From positions 1-58,282 of the forward strand of contig NZ_JAJAQI010000039.1 of the NCBI RefSeq assembly GCF_020523605.1: 58,282 bases of DNA, read 5' to 3'. This DNA comes from Roseicella aerolata. GTDB lineage: Bacteria; Pseudomonadota; Alphaproteobacteria; Acetobacterales; Acetobacteraceae. Each line of letters begins with the position of its first letter. Position 1 is the first letter of the stretch. Shown here piece after piece: positions 37,747-46,007 of the stretch. The notes below the pieces were generated by a model, which saw only the letters and a program-made list of their open reading frames with translations, was not told the origin of the DNA and searched no databases. A program made the position numbers and the translations under genes.

Positions 37747-39090
37747 CTACACCTCCGCGTGCAGCAGCGCCCGGCTGGCATCGCCGCCCCAGGCGCGCGC
37801 ATGCAGTTGCAGCAGCCGGTCGGCCTGGGTCAGGCCGCTCGCCACGATCTCGTCGAGCGGCGCGAGATAGACCTCCTCGCCCAGGCCCCGCGCCTTCAAC
37901 CCGTCCCGCGCGATCGCCACCACATCCCGCGCGACGTCCCGCACCCGCCGGCCGCGGATCGTGGCGCCCAGGGCGTCGCGTGGCACCGCCAGGCGCAGCG
38001 CCCGGATCTCCTCCACCGTCCAGTCCCGCACCAGCGCCGCCGCCGCCTTCTGCGCCGCGTCGTCATAGAGCAGCCCGGCCCAGAGCGCCGGCTGCGCCAC
38101 GATCATCGCCGGGCTGCCGGCATCCGAGCCACGCATCTCGAGGAAGCGCTTGAGCCGCACATCGGTGAAGGCGGTGGTCACATGGTCGGCGAAGTCGCCC
38201 ATGGTCGCACGCTCGCCGGGCAGAACGTCCAGCTGGCCGTCCAGGAACGCCCGGAAGCTCTTCCCCGCCGCGTCCAGCCACCGGCCGTCGCGCATCACGA
38301 AGTACATGGGCACGTCGAGCACCCATTCAGCGAAGCGCTCGAAGCCGAAGCCCTTCTCGAACACCACCGCGGGGATGCCGGTGCGCGCGCCATCCGTATC
38401 CGTCCAGACCTGCGCCCGCATGCTGCGGAAGCCGTTGGGCTTCCCTTCGGTGAAGGGGGAGTTGGCAAACAGCGCGGTCGCCACCGGCTGCAGCGCCAGG
38501 CTGATCCGCAGCTTCTCGACCATGTCGGCCTCGTCGCCATAGTCGAGATTGGCCTGCACCGTGCAGGTCCGCAGCATCATGTCGAGGCCGAGGGAACCGA
38601 CTTTCGGCATGTAGCGCCGCATGATGGCGTAGCGGCCCTTCGGCATCCACGGCATCTGCTCCCGCCTATGGAGCGGGTGGAAGCCGAGCGGCGCGAAGCC
38701 GATGCCCATCGGCCCCGTCACCTCATGCACCTCCCGCAGATGCTGCTGCAACTCGGCCCAGGTGGCGTGCAGGTCCTCCACCGCAGCGCCCGACAGTTCC
38801 AATTGCCCCGCCGGCTCCAGGCTGATGGAGGCGGTGCCGCGCTTCAGCCCGATCGGGTGGCCGTTGTCGTTGATCGGCGCCCAGCCCCGGGCCTGCAACC
38901 CCTCCAGGATCGCCCGGATGCCGTCGGGCTCATAGGGCGGCGTCGCGTAGCCCTCACGATAGAAGCCGAATTTCTCGTGCTCCGTGCCGACCTTCCAGCT
39001 CCCGCGCGGCTTGCTGCCGGCGGCGAACCATTCGGCGAGCTGCCGCACGGAGGTGATCGGCGTCAGGTCCGCCTCGCCGGGATTCGACAT
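37747..39090 (-). CDS. gshA: Glutamate--cysteine ligase (plant/alphaproteobacterial type)
   Basis: The 447-residue protein carries out the first step of glutathione synthesis, ATP-dependent ligation of Glu and Cys. It belongs to the GCS2/plant-type family: WKVGTEHEKFGFYREG, GTASISLEPAGQLELSGA, GFHPLHRREQMPWMPKGRY and RTCTVQANLDYGDEADMVEK (Mg/ATP site). FLEMRGSDAGSP is near the C-terminus. Length fits. Start ATG 39090; the frame further upstream overlaps the rsmE end and is not conserved-looking. It follows rsmE on the same strand, a frequent order in alphaproteobacteria. Confidence 0.95.
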   Translation of the reverse strand: MSNPGEADLTPITSVRQLAEWFAAGSKPRGSWKVGTEHEKFGFYREGYATPPYEPDGIRAILEGLQARGWAPINDNGHPIGLKRGTASISLEPAGQLELSGAAVEDLHATWAELQQHLREVHEVTGPMGIGFAPLGFHPLHRREQMPWMPKGRYAIMRRYMPKVGSLGLDMMLRTCTVQANLDYGDEADMVEKLRISLALQPVATALFANSPFTEGKPNGFRSMRAQVWTDTDGARTGIPAVVFEKGFGFERFAEWVLDVPMYFVMRDGRWLDAAGKSFRAFLDGQLDVLPGERATMGDFADHVTTAFTDVRLKRFLEMRGSDAGSPAMIVAQPALWAGLLYDDAAQKAAAALVRDWTVEEIRALRLAVPRDALGATIRGRRVRDVARDVVAIARDGLKARGLGEEVYLAPLDEIVASGLTQADRLLQLHARAWGGDASRALLHAEV

Positions 39091-39139
39091 CCTGCCCTTC
39101 CAGTGTCGTCGGGCCCTGGGCGAGCCGCCCGGCGCACGA

Positions 39140-39871
39140 TCAGAGAGTGTTCCAGTCACCGGCCAGCGCCTGCAGGACCGCAAGGCCCGCCACCGCCGCC
39201 GTCTCCGCCCTCAGGATGCGGGGCCCGAGGGAAACCGTCGAAACAAAGGCACGGCGGCGGAGATCGTCAAGCTCCGCCCGCTCGAACCCGCCCTCCGGCC
39301 CGACCAGCCAGGCCCAGGCGGTGCCGCGCGACAGGGTCTGCGCCGCCTGGATGAGCGGCGGCGACTCCCGCCGCTCATCGCCGACCAGCAGGGGGGTGCC
39401 ATCCCATGCATCCAGCACGGCATGCAAGGGGGCGGCCGGGCCGACGCGCGGGACGGTCAGCCGGCCGCATTGCTCGGCCGCCTCCTGCGCGATGGCGGCG
39501 AGCCGCCCGGTATTCACGCGATCCGTGATGCTGCGGCGGGTCAGGACGGGCTGGATCAGGCCGATGCCGAGCTCGGTCGCCTTCTCCGCCATCCAGTCCA
39601 TGGCGTCCCGCTTCACGGCGGTGACCAGCAGCCGCGCCGCGGGCGTGGCCTCCTGCGGCCGGGTCGGCCGGTCCGGCCGGAAGGCGCAGCGATCCTTGCG
39701 GAGCGCCGTGATGGTCGCCGCCCATTCGCCGTCCCGGCCATTGAACAGCAGCACCGCGTCGCCGGGCGCGCGGCGCATCACGCCGCCGAGGTAATGCGCC
39801 TGGGCGGGGGTGGCGGGGATCTCCCTCCCCTCCTCCAGCGGCTGGTCGAGATAGAGGCGCGGGGTGGACAT
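39140..39871 (-). CDS. rsmE: 16S rRNA (uracil-1498-N3)-methyltransferase RsmE
   Basis: The 243-residue SPOUT-class methyltransferase modifies U1498 of 16S rRNA using SAM. It has the N-terminal PUA-like part (AHYLGGVMRRAPGDAVLLFN) and the knot region: KATELGIGLIQPVLTRRS, VGPEGGFERAELDDL and SLGPRILRAETAAVAGL. All family signatures are intact. ATG 39871 overlaps the divergent ubiA region: the two genes start within about 30 bp, so their promoters must lie inside each other's coding region or further upstream. Confidence 0.96.
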   Translation of the reverse strand: MSTPRLYLDQPLEEGREIPATPAQAHYLGGVMRRAPGDAVLLFNGRDGEWAATITALRKDRCAFRPDRPTRPQEATPAARLLVTAVKRDAMDWMAEKATELGIGLIQPVLTRRSITDRVNTGRLAAIAQEAAEQCGRLTVPRVGPAAPLHAVLDAWDGTPLLVGDERRESPPLIQAAQTLSRGTAWAWLVGPEGGFERAELDDLRRRAFVSTVSLGPRILRAETAAVAGLAVLQALAGDWNTL

Positions 39872-39899
39872 GCTGCCCTTTCGCTGGAAGAGAAGCGCC

Positions 39900-40799
39900 G
39901 TGCAAGGCTACACGGATATCCGAACCCAGGGGCTCGTCGCCCGGTTGCCCGCGGCCTGGCGGCCCTATGCGCTGCTGGCGCGGCTGGACCGCCCGATCGG
40001 CTCCTGGCTGCTCGTCCTTCCCGGCCTCTGGGCCTTCGCGGCCGTCGCGCCCTCCTGGGCCGAGGGGCTCCGGCTGACCCTGCTCTTCGCCATCGGCGCC
40101 ATCGCCATGCGCGGGGCGGGCTGCGTGGTGAACGACCTCTGGGACCGCGACATCGACCGGCGGGTGGAACGCACCCGCAACCGGCCGCTGGCGGCCGGCA
40201 CGGTCACGCCCTTCCAGGCGCTGGTCTTCCTCGCCGGGCTCTGCCTGGTGGGCCTGCTGGTGCTGGTGCAGCTCAACCCCGCCGCCATCCTCTTCGGCCT
40301 CTGCGCCCTGCTGCCGATCCTGCTCTATCCGCTGGCCAAGCGCGTGACCAACTGGCCGCAGGCCATGCTCGGCCTCGTCTTCTCCTGGGCCGGGCCGCAG
40401 GGGGTGGTGGCGGCGACCGGCCGGCTGGATGCGGTCGCGCTGCTGCTCTGGGCCGCCGGCTTCTGCTGGATCCTTGGCTACGACACGATCTATGCCCATC
40501 AGGACCGGGAGGACGACGCGGCGGTCGGCATCGGCAGCACGGCACTGCGCTTCGGGGAGCGGACGCGGCCCTTCCTCGCCGCCTGCTATGCCGCGACGCT
40601 GGCCTTCCTGGCAGGCGCGGGCTGGGCGGCCGGCCTGTCCTGGGTCTACCTCCCCGGCCTTCTGCTCCCCGCGGCGCTGCTGGCCCGGCAGGTCCTGACG
40701 CTCGACATCCACGATCCCGCCCATTGCCTCCGCCTGTTCAAGGCGAACCGGGAGGTCGGGCTGGCCGTCGCCCTCGCCTTCCTGCTCGGCAGGCTGTGA
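39900..40799 (+). CDS. ubiA: 4-hydroxybenzoate polyprenyltransferase (UbiA)
   Basis: The 299-residue inner-membrane prenyltransferase attaches the polyprenyl chain to 4-hydroxybenzoate in ubiquinone synthesis. Both Asp-rich motifs are present: VVNDLWDRDIDRRVERTRNR (NDxxDxxxD) and WILGYDTIYAHQDREDDAAV (DxxxD). About eight hydrophobic segments follow the start LLARLDRPIGSWLLVLPGLW. Start chosen: GTG 39900 behind GGAAGAGAAG; alternatives ATG 39870 or GTG 39864 would overlap rsmE's first codon. The stop overlaps the next gene's GTG (GTGA). Confidence 0.94.
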   Translation: MQGYTDIRTQGLVARLPAAWRPYALLARLDRPIGSWLLVLPGLWAFAAVAPSWAEGLRLTLLFAIGAIAMRGAGCVVNDLWDRDIDRRVERTRNRPLAAGTVTPFQALVFLAGLCLVGLLVLVQLNPAAILFGLCALLPILLYPLAKRVTNWPQAMLGLVFSWAGPQGVVAATGRLDAVALLLWAAGFCWILGYDTIYAHQDREDDAAVGIGSTALRFGERTRPFLAACYAATLAFLAGAGWAAGLSWVYLPGLLLPAALLARQVLTLDIHDPAHCLRLFKANREVGLAVALAFLLGRL

Positions 40800-41470
40800 C
40801 CGACCCCGAAGCCTTCATCCGCGCCCAGACCGCCATTGCCCGGCCGGCGCTGGTGCCGGAGATCCCGCTCCACCTCGCCACCGAGATCACCCCGATCTGG
40901 CAGGCGACCGAAGCCTGGCTGGGCGCGGAGGGGATCGAGCCGCCCTTCTGGGCCTTCGCCTGGCCGGGCAGCCAAGCCATGGCGCGGCTGATCCTGGATG
41001 ATCCGGCGCGGGTGGCGGGGAAGCGCGTGCTGGATTTCGCCGCCGGCTGCGGCCTTGCCGCGATTGCCGCCGCGAAGGCCGGCGCGGCGCTGGTGGAGGC
41101 GGCCGAGATCGATCCCCTCGCCATCGCCGCCACCCGGCTGAACGCCGCGCTGAACGGGGTCGCGGTCTCCGCCCTTGATGGCGACGTGGTCGGCGCGCCC
41201 TGCCGCTGGGACCTGATCCTGGCCGGGGATGTCTGCTACGAGGCGCCGATGACCGGCCATATCCTGCCCTGGCTGCGCGCCATGGCGGCGGCGGGGGCGG
41301 AGGTCTGGCTGGCCGATCCCGGCCGCGCCTATGTCCCGCGGGAGGGGCTGGCGGAGATCGCGCGGCTGGACGTGCCGGTGACGCGGGAGCTGGAGGATCG
41401 GGACAACCGATTGGTGCGGGTCTGTACCCTTGCCCCGGCCGATCACAGTACCCTCCACCCAGGGGCGTAG
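40796..41470 (+). CDS. Class I SAM methyltransferase, ETF-beta lysine methyltransferase-like
   Basis: The 224-residue methyltransferase has the family start ITPIWQATEAWLGAEGIEPP, FWAFAWPGSQAMARLILD and SAM motif I VLDFAAGCGLAAIAAAKAGA. WDLILAGDVCYE (the D/N-x-x-Y/F/W-like motif IV of protein lysine methyltransferases) supports a protein substrate. This set matches the METTL20/ETFBKMT group, which methylates the electron-transfer flavoprotein beta subunit in mitochondria and alphaproteobacteria. GTG start overlaps the ubiA stop, so the two are coupled. Often annotated as a PrmA-like protein; I favour ETFBKMT. Confidence 0.82.
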   Translation: MTDPEAFIRAQTAIARPALVPEIPLHLATEITPIWQATEAWLGAEGIEPPFWAFAWPGSQAMARLILDDPARVAGKRVLDFAAGCGLAAIAAAKAGAALVEAAEIDPLAIAATRLNAALNGVAVSALDGDVVGAPCRWDLILAGDVCYEAPMTGHILPWLRAMAAAGAEVWLADPGRAYVPREGLAEIARLDVPVTRELEDRDNRLVRVCTLAPADHSTLHPGA

Positions 41471-41471
41471 A

Positions 41472-41505
41472 CCGGCTTCACGCTGCACGGTGAGCGTGAA
41501 GCCGG
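41472..41505. terminator. 13-bp perfect hairpin between convergent genes
   Basis: CCGGCTTCACGCT (41472-41484) pairs perfectly with AGCGTGAAGCCGG (41493-41505) around an 8-nt loop. It sits directly after the methyltransferase stop and 65 nt from the end of the convergent membrane-protein gene. There is no T-run on either side, but stem and position support a bidirectional terminator. Confidence 0.7.
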
Positions 41506-41570
41506 CCTGAAGCAGCAGAGGTTGGCCGCGCTCCCTACCGCGAATCACGCGCATCTCGCCGGAAAGCGCT

Positions 41571-42371
41571 TCAGGCTGCAGCCTTCGGTGTCGCGATGGT
41601 CTGCCCGACACGTCCAATCACCAGCTTGGTTAGGCTGTCCTCGGCAAGTCCGCCGATGAATCCGACGAGGATGCCGATCGTCGGCACCGTCATGAAGGCG
41701 GTTAGGTTGTTCTTTGCGATTGCTATGTCGATAATCTGCAAATGCAGCAAGACGCAGAACAGCAAGGTGACCATGGCAACGATCATCAGCCGCCAGGGCG
41801 CCGAAAAGCCATCGGGGTCGAAGAGATTCAGGTTGTTCCAGTCGATCTGCCGGTTCCGCAGCACGGTAGACAGCCATACCGAGGCGCAGACACCGAACAT
41901 GACATAGCCGCCGGCCTGGACCAGGGAAAGGAGCTGAGGGTCAATAACCCTGGACGGCAATCGATCGATGAAGACTCCCAGCAGCAACGACACCAAGCCG
42001 ACGCAACCTGCGACGACCGTCAGCTTCCGGATGAAAACCTGGCGGAAGCGCGGCCCGACCAGGGCCACGAAATCCCGCTGGATCTGTTCCACCATATAAT
42101 TAGCAATCAAGAAATCTTTGGCGTCGGAGTTCAGGCCGCAATTGGCAGCCGCCTCGATCTGCCTAACGTAAAGATTATATTGCCCAAGCCGCTCCATCTT
42201 TTCTAAGACGGCATAGATCTTAAAATTAACGGCTTCAATCTCTCGGGCGAATTTGAGCGCGTCCGGAACCAGTTGCGGGTCGGCTTTGCCGTCAGGGAGA
42301 GGGTCGAGCCGCAAGGCGGCCCGATCGCCAGGCCTTTCAGCCTCGAAATCGACGCTAAAGATCCTTGGCAT
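41571..42371 (-). CDS. Hypothetical membrane protein with four C-terminal helices
   Basis: I do not recognise the family. The 266-residue protein has a hydrophilic helical half (FKIYAVLEKMERLGQYNLYV; SDAKDFLIANYMVEQIQRDF) followed by four membrane segments, among them LTVVAGCVGLVSLLLGVFI, GGYVMFGVCASVWLSTVL and IVAMVTLLFCVLLHLQIIDI. The end GILVGFIGGLAEDSLTKLV then TIATPKAAA is distinctive. Codon use is clearly more AT-rich than the neighbours (Ile ATT/ATA, Lys AAA, Leu TTA), suggesting acquisition. Start ATG 42371; a TTG 14 codons upstream is the alternative. It looks like a membrane-anchored effector or stress protein, but no function can be assigned. Confidence 0.7.
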   Translation of the reverse strand: MPRIFSVDFEAERPGDRAALRLDPLPDGKADPQLVPDALKFAREIEAVNFKIYAVLEKMERLGQYNLYVRQIEAAANCGLNSDAKDFLIANYMVEQIQRDFVALVGPRFRQVFIRKLTVVAGCVGLVSLLLGVFIDRLPSRVIDPQLLSLVQAGGYVMFGVCASVWLSTVLRNRQIDWNNLNLFDPDGFSAPWRLMIVAMVTLLFCVLLHLQIIDIAIAKNNLTAFMTVPTIGILVGFIGGLAEDSLTKLVIGRVGQTIATPKAAA

Positions 42372-42473
42372 GGTTTCCGCCGCAGTTGTCGTGCCCAATT
42401 GCGAATGACACAATTACGATAAACTAACAAGCCTGCGTCATACCAAGACCGAGCGCCCGCTACTTGGCATGGC

Positions 42474-43724
42474 CTACCGCGTCGTCTGCTCGAGGAAGCG
42501 CAGCAGCGCCGCCAGGTCGCCCGGCTCCCCCACCGTCTGCACCGGCATGCGCGTCCCCGGCGTCACCACATCCGGCCCTCGCGTGAACAGGTCCGCCACC
42601 GTCTCCGGCGTCCAGGTGATGTCGCCGCGCGCCAGCCGCTCGGAATAGGCATAGCCGGGCACCGATCCCATCCGCCGGCCGAACAGCCGGTGCAGGTGCG
42701 GCCCCGCCATCACCCCCTCCTGCTCGGTCAGCGCGTGGCAGGCGCTGCAGGCGCGCCACACCCGGGCGCCATGCGCGTCCACGCCGGCGGGCAGCGCCGC
42801 CTCGGCCTCGGGCGCGAGCGGCCCGAGCGGGGCGCCCGTCGCCGCCTCCCAGCGCCGCACCCGCCGGTCCTGCCCGCCGGTCCAGAGCGTCCGCCCATCG
42901 GCGGCGAAGACCACGGACCAGACGGGCAGGCCGGGCCCGTCCAGCGTATGGCGCAGCCGCCCCTCCGGCAGGGACCAGAGGCCGACGCTGCCGCCGAGGG
43001 AGGCGGCGGCGAGGCTCCGCCCATCCGGCGCGGCGGCCAGCGCCACCACCGGCCGGCTGCCTGCCGCCAGCTCCCGCACCCCGCCATCGGCGGAGAGCAG
43101 GCGCACCGTCCCATCCGCCCCGCCCGTCGCCAGCGCCCCGCCGGGCAGGGCGGCGAGGGCGTTCTGCGGCAGGCCCAATTCGGCCAGCACCCGGCCGCCC
43201 GTCGCGTCCCAGAGCCGGATCGTGCCATCCGCCCCGGCGCTGGCGAGGCCCCCGGCCCGCCAGGCGAGGCCGCCGACCGCCCCGGCATGTCCCTCCAGCA
43301 CCCGTGCGCTGCCATCCGCCGCCCAGACCCGCACCGTGCCATCCCAGCCCGCGGAGGCGAGGGTTCCGTCCGGCGCGACGGCCAGCGCGGTGACCGGGCC
43401 GGCATGGCCTTCCAGCACCCGCAGCGGCTGCTCGGCGCCCCCGGCGGGCCAGAGGGCGATCCGACCCTCCTCCCCCGCGCTGGCCAGGCCTCCCCCCGGC
43501 AGGGGCGCGAGGGCGGAGAGCGCCCCCGCATGCCAGCGCATCACCCGCCGCGCCTTTCCCGCCGCCGGGTCCCACAGGATCACCGCCTGGTCGAAGCCGG
43601 CGGAGGCGAGGCCCCCGCCCTCCGGCACCGCAAGGGCCCGCACCGGCCCGCCATGGCCGGCGAGGTCCTGGGCCCGGGAAAGGATTGGGAGCAGGAGGAA
43701 GGCGAGGAGGAGGAGCGCGCGCAT
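42474..43724 (-). CDS. Secreted WD40-repeat/cytochrome c fusion protein
   Basis: The 416-residue protein begins with a signal peptide (MRALLLLAFLLLPILSRAQD). About seven WD40 blades fill residues 22-310, each with 'GH.G.V.ALA..P.G.LASAG.DG.V.LW' (e.g. GHAGPVTALAVAPDGTLASA, then GWDGTVRVWAADGS). A class I cytochrome c domain closes the protein: WRACSACHALTEQEG (CxxCH haem site near residue 325), GPHLHRLFGRRMGSVPGYAY and GTRMPVQTVGEPGDLAALL (distal Met). It is periplasmic and probably an electron carrier docked by the propeller. Monocistronic; no redox partner adjacent. Confidence 0.88.
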   Translation of the reverse strand: MRALLLLAFLLLPILSRAQDLAGHGGPVRALAVPEGGGLASAGFDQAVILWDPAAGKARRVMRWHAGALSALAPLPGGGLASAGEEGRIALWPAGGAEQPLRVLEGHAGPVTALAVAPDGTLASAGWDGTVRVWAADGSARVLEGHAGAVGGLAWRAGGLASAGADGTIRLWDATGGRVLAELGLPQNALAALPGGALATGGADGTVRLLSADGGVRELAAGSRPVVALAAAPDGRSLAAASLGGSVGLWSLPEGRLRHTLDGPGLPVWSVVFAADGRTLWTGGQDRRVRRWEAATGAPLGPLAPEAEAALPAGVDAHGARVWRACSACHALTEQEGVMAGPHLHRLFGRRMGSVPGYAYSERLARGDITWTPETVADLFTRGPDVVTPGTRMPVQTVGEPGDLAALLRFLEQTTR

Positions 43725-43804
43725 GCCGGGCTTATCGCGCCGGCGCCGGGGATGGTGCCAGCCCGCGCCGCGCCGGCTTTGCGCCTGACCAGCAGGATGG
43801 TCGC

Positions 43805-44452
43805 TCAGGCGGTGATGCCGCCATCCACATGCAGCACCTGGCCGGTGATGTAGCCGGCCGCCGGCGAGGCCAGGAAGGCGATCGCCGCCGCCACCTCCTC
43901 CGGCTCGCCGAGCCGCCGCAGCGGGATGCGGGCGGTTCGGTCCGCCATGGCCTTCGGGTCCAGCGCGGCATGCGCCCCCGGATCCTTCCTGGTGAAGCCC
44001 GGCGCCACCGCATTCACCGTGATGTCCGGCGCCCATTCGATGGCCAGCACCCGAACCAGCGCCTCCATCGCCGCCTTGGCCGCGGCCGAGGCGGGGAAGA
44101 GCGGCTGCTCCAGCCGGAAGACATGCGCGACGAAGGAGGAGACGGCGACGAGGCGCGGATGCTCCCCCTGCACCAGATGCGGCCGCGCCGCCCGGGCCAG
44201 GCGCAGCAGGGCGAAGGCGATGGAATCATGGCTGGCGGCAAAGGCCTCGTCGGTCAGCCCGGCGATGGGAGTGCGGTCGGCGAAGCCGGCATTGGAGACC
44301 AGCACATCCAGCCCGCCGAGCGCCGCCGCGGCCTCCGCCACTGCCCGCTCCGGCTCCCCTGCCCTGGCCAGGTCGCCGGTCAGGACATGCGCCCGCCCGC
44401 CCCGCTCCCGCACCAGGGCGGCCATCCGCTCCGCGCCGTCGCGGTTCTTCCG
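43805..44452 (-). pseudogene. SDR oxidoreductase, 5' end removed by island insertion
   Basis: Residues corresponding to the central and C-terminal SDR fold are intact: LDVLVSNAGFADRTPIAGLT, VAVSSFVAHVF, FPASAAAKAAMEALVRVLAI, NAVAPGFTRKD and GYITGQVLHVDGGITA. The first ~35 residues (beta-1 and the TGxxxGIG cofactor motif) are missing. Host homology starts at about KNRDGAERMAALVRERGG (44449 and below); upstream the frame runs into island DNA (MLMGGYGCAAVNNYRPCIT). Without the Rossmann motif the protein cannot bind NAD(P) normally. The active-site YxxxK region reads SAAAK, lacking Tyr. Confidence 0.75.
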
Positions 44453-44500
44453 GGTTATACACGGCCGATAGTTGTTCACGGCTGCACAGCCGTATCCACC
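44440..44500. other. Left attachment region of the island (candidate attL)
   Basis: The host SDR sequence ends at about 44452 (reading R-K-N-R on the minus strand), and beyond it the DNA is unrelated. About 20 bp inside the element the minus strand reads N-N-Y-R-P, a near copy of the N-Y-R-x motif expected at that point of an intact SDR, as if the element end mimics its target. A 7-bp inverted repeat ACGGCTG/CAGCCGT occupies 44478-44493. Crossover position is inferred. Confidence 0.5.
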
Positions 44501-44685
44501 CATCAACACATTCCGCGGGCACGTTTTCTGCGCAAGGGGGCGGCAATTTGCCGTTCACGCGCCTTCTCGCGAGCGCCTGATATTCGAGAGGCCGCTTTGT
44601 GTTGACCAAACCCACTGCACCGCCGTCGAATGCACGCGTATCGCCTCGCGCGCTGTGCACGAAGCGGAGCTGGAGAGGGTGTGGG

Positions 44686-46002
44686 GTGGACACCTACGTG
44701 GCGGCCGCAGTGGACCTACCGCCGCCCGGCGACGGCTTCGAGGTCGCGCCGGAGATCCGCACCGCAGCCCTCCCCTCCGGGTTTCCCTTCCTCGTCGACG
44801 CCGATACCGGACAGGTCGTAGAGGCCGCGCTCCTTTTCCTGGTGCAACGGCACCTCGAGGTTTCCAGGCGGTGGGTCGTGAACACGGCCCTGGCCCATGC
44901 CCACGACCTGAATGACTGGTGGAAGTACCTGGGGGCCCGCGGGCTTGCGTGGGATGAGGTCGGGCGTGCCGACCTGCTGGACTACAAGCGCGCCATGGAG
45001 GCGACGATCTCCCTGGCCACCCACGGGCCGCTCTCGTTGAGTTCCAGGCGGCGTCGCTTGGGCACTGTCCTTGCGATGTACGCGTGGGCCCGCCGCAAGA
45101 AGCTCTTCACCGGGGACTTTGACGACGTCGAGCTTCGGCATGTCCGGCGAAGCCTCGACTCCGACCCGCTCGCGCACATCGGCTCCCGGCCCGAGGTCGT
45201 TACGGTATCGGACCTCATGCCGCGGGACAACAGCGGACCGGACGACAAGGTCCGCCCCCTCACCGGCCGCGATGCACGGCTCGTGATGCGGGAGCTGGGT
45301 CCATTACCGTCAGAAAACATACCCGGTGTGCCGTGCCGTGACCGGCTCGCGGGTGAAACCGCATTGAACACCGGAGCACGCGTGGACGAGATCGCCAAGA
45401 TGCCAGTCCATCGCGTGCTGGCACTCCTGCCGTCGGATCCCGACGATGCCAGGGCGGTGGTGCCTCTCCGCCTGACGGAGACAAAGGGGATGGTGCCGCG
45501 CACGGTGCTGGTGCCGACGTGGCTCCTTCGCGAGCTGGTCGCGTACATTGAGGGCGAGCGCAAGCAGGCGCTGGAAAGGGCCAGGGAGCTTGGCCTGCCT
45601 GCAGGCGCCCGGACGCTGTTCGTGAACGGGATCGAGGCGCGTGCCCACGTCGGGCGTCCGATCCGCAGAGCCACGCTACAGGATGCATTCCGACGCGCGG
45701 TCGTCGCCGCAGGCCTAATCGTGCGCGTCCCAAAGGTAAATCCCGAGAATGGCGAACTCTACCTCAAGGCAGTGCCGAAGCACAGCTTCCACGACCTGCG
45801 CCACACCTTCGCGGTCTGGACCTACCAGGCTAGGCACATGATGGGCGATCCAACGCCATGGAAGTACGTCCAGGCGCGCCTCGGCCACAAGACGGTGGCC
45901 ATCACGATGGCATTCTACGTCCGCGTGGTGGACGAACTCGAAGCCACCGCCAGCGACTACATGGCCTCCTTCTACCGCGAGATGGGAAGGGGCGAGGTCT
46001 AG
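44686..46002 (+). CDS. Tyrosine recombinase 1 of the trio (GinA-like)
   Basis: The 438-residue integrase has an N-terminal SAM-like DNA-binding part (VNTALAHAHDLNDWWKYLGA) and a catalytic domain from about residue 190. All catalytic residues are visible: first Arg in TALNTGARVDEIAKM, Lys in RLTETKGMVPRTVLVP, HxxR in HSFHDLRHTFAVWTY, His in QARLGHKTVAITMAFYVRVV and the nucleophile Tyr in the same stretch (FYVR). Start GTG 44686 with GGAGAGG upstream; the frame opens at 44599. It is first in the recombinase operon; the next gene starts 6 nt after its stop. Confidence 0.9.
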   Translation: MDTYVAAAVDLPPPGDGFEVAPEIRTAALPSGFPFLVDADTGQVVEAALLFLVQRHLEVSRRWVVNTALAHAHDLNDWWKYLGARGLAWDEVGRADLLDYKRAMEATISLATHGPLSLSSRRRRLGTVLAMYAWARRKKLFTGDFDDVELRHVRRSLDSDPLAHIGSRPEVVTVSDLMPRDNSGPDDKVRPLTGRDARLVMRELGPLPSENIPGVPCRDRLAGETALNTGARVDEIAKMPVHRVLALLPSDPDDARAVVPLRLTETKGMVPRTVLVPTWLLRELVAYIEGERKQALERARELGLPAGARTLFVNGIEARAHVGRPIRRATLQDAFRRAVVAAGLIVRVPKVNPENGELYLKAVPKHSFHDLRHTFAVWTYQARHMMGDPTPWKYVQARLGHKTVAITMAFYVRVVDELEATASDYMASFYREMGRGEV

Positions 46003-46007
46003 GCAGC

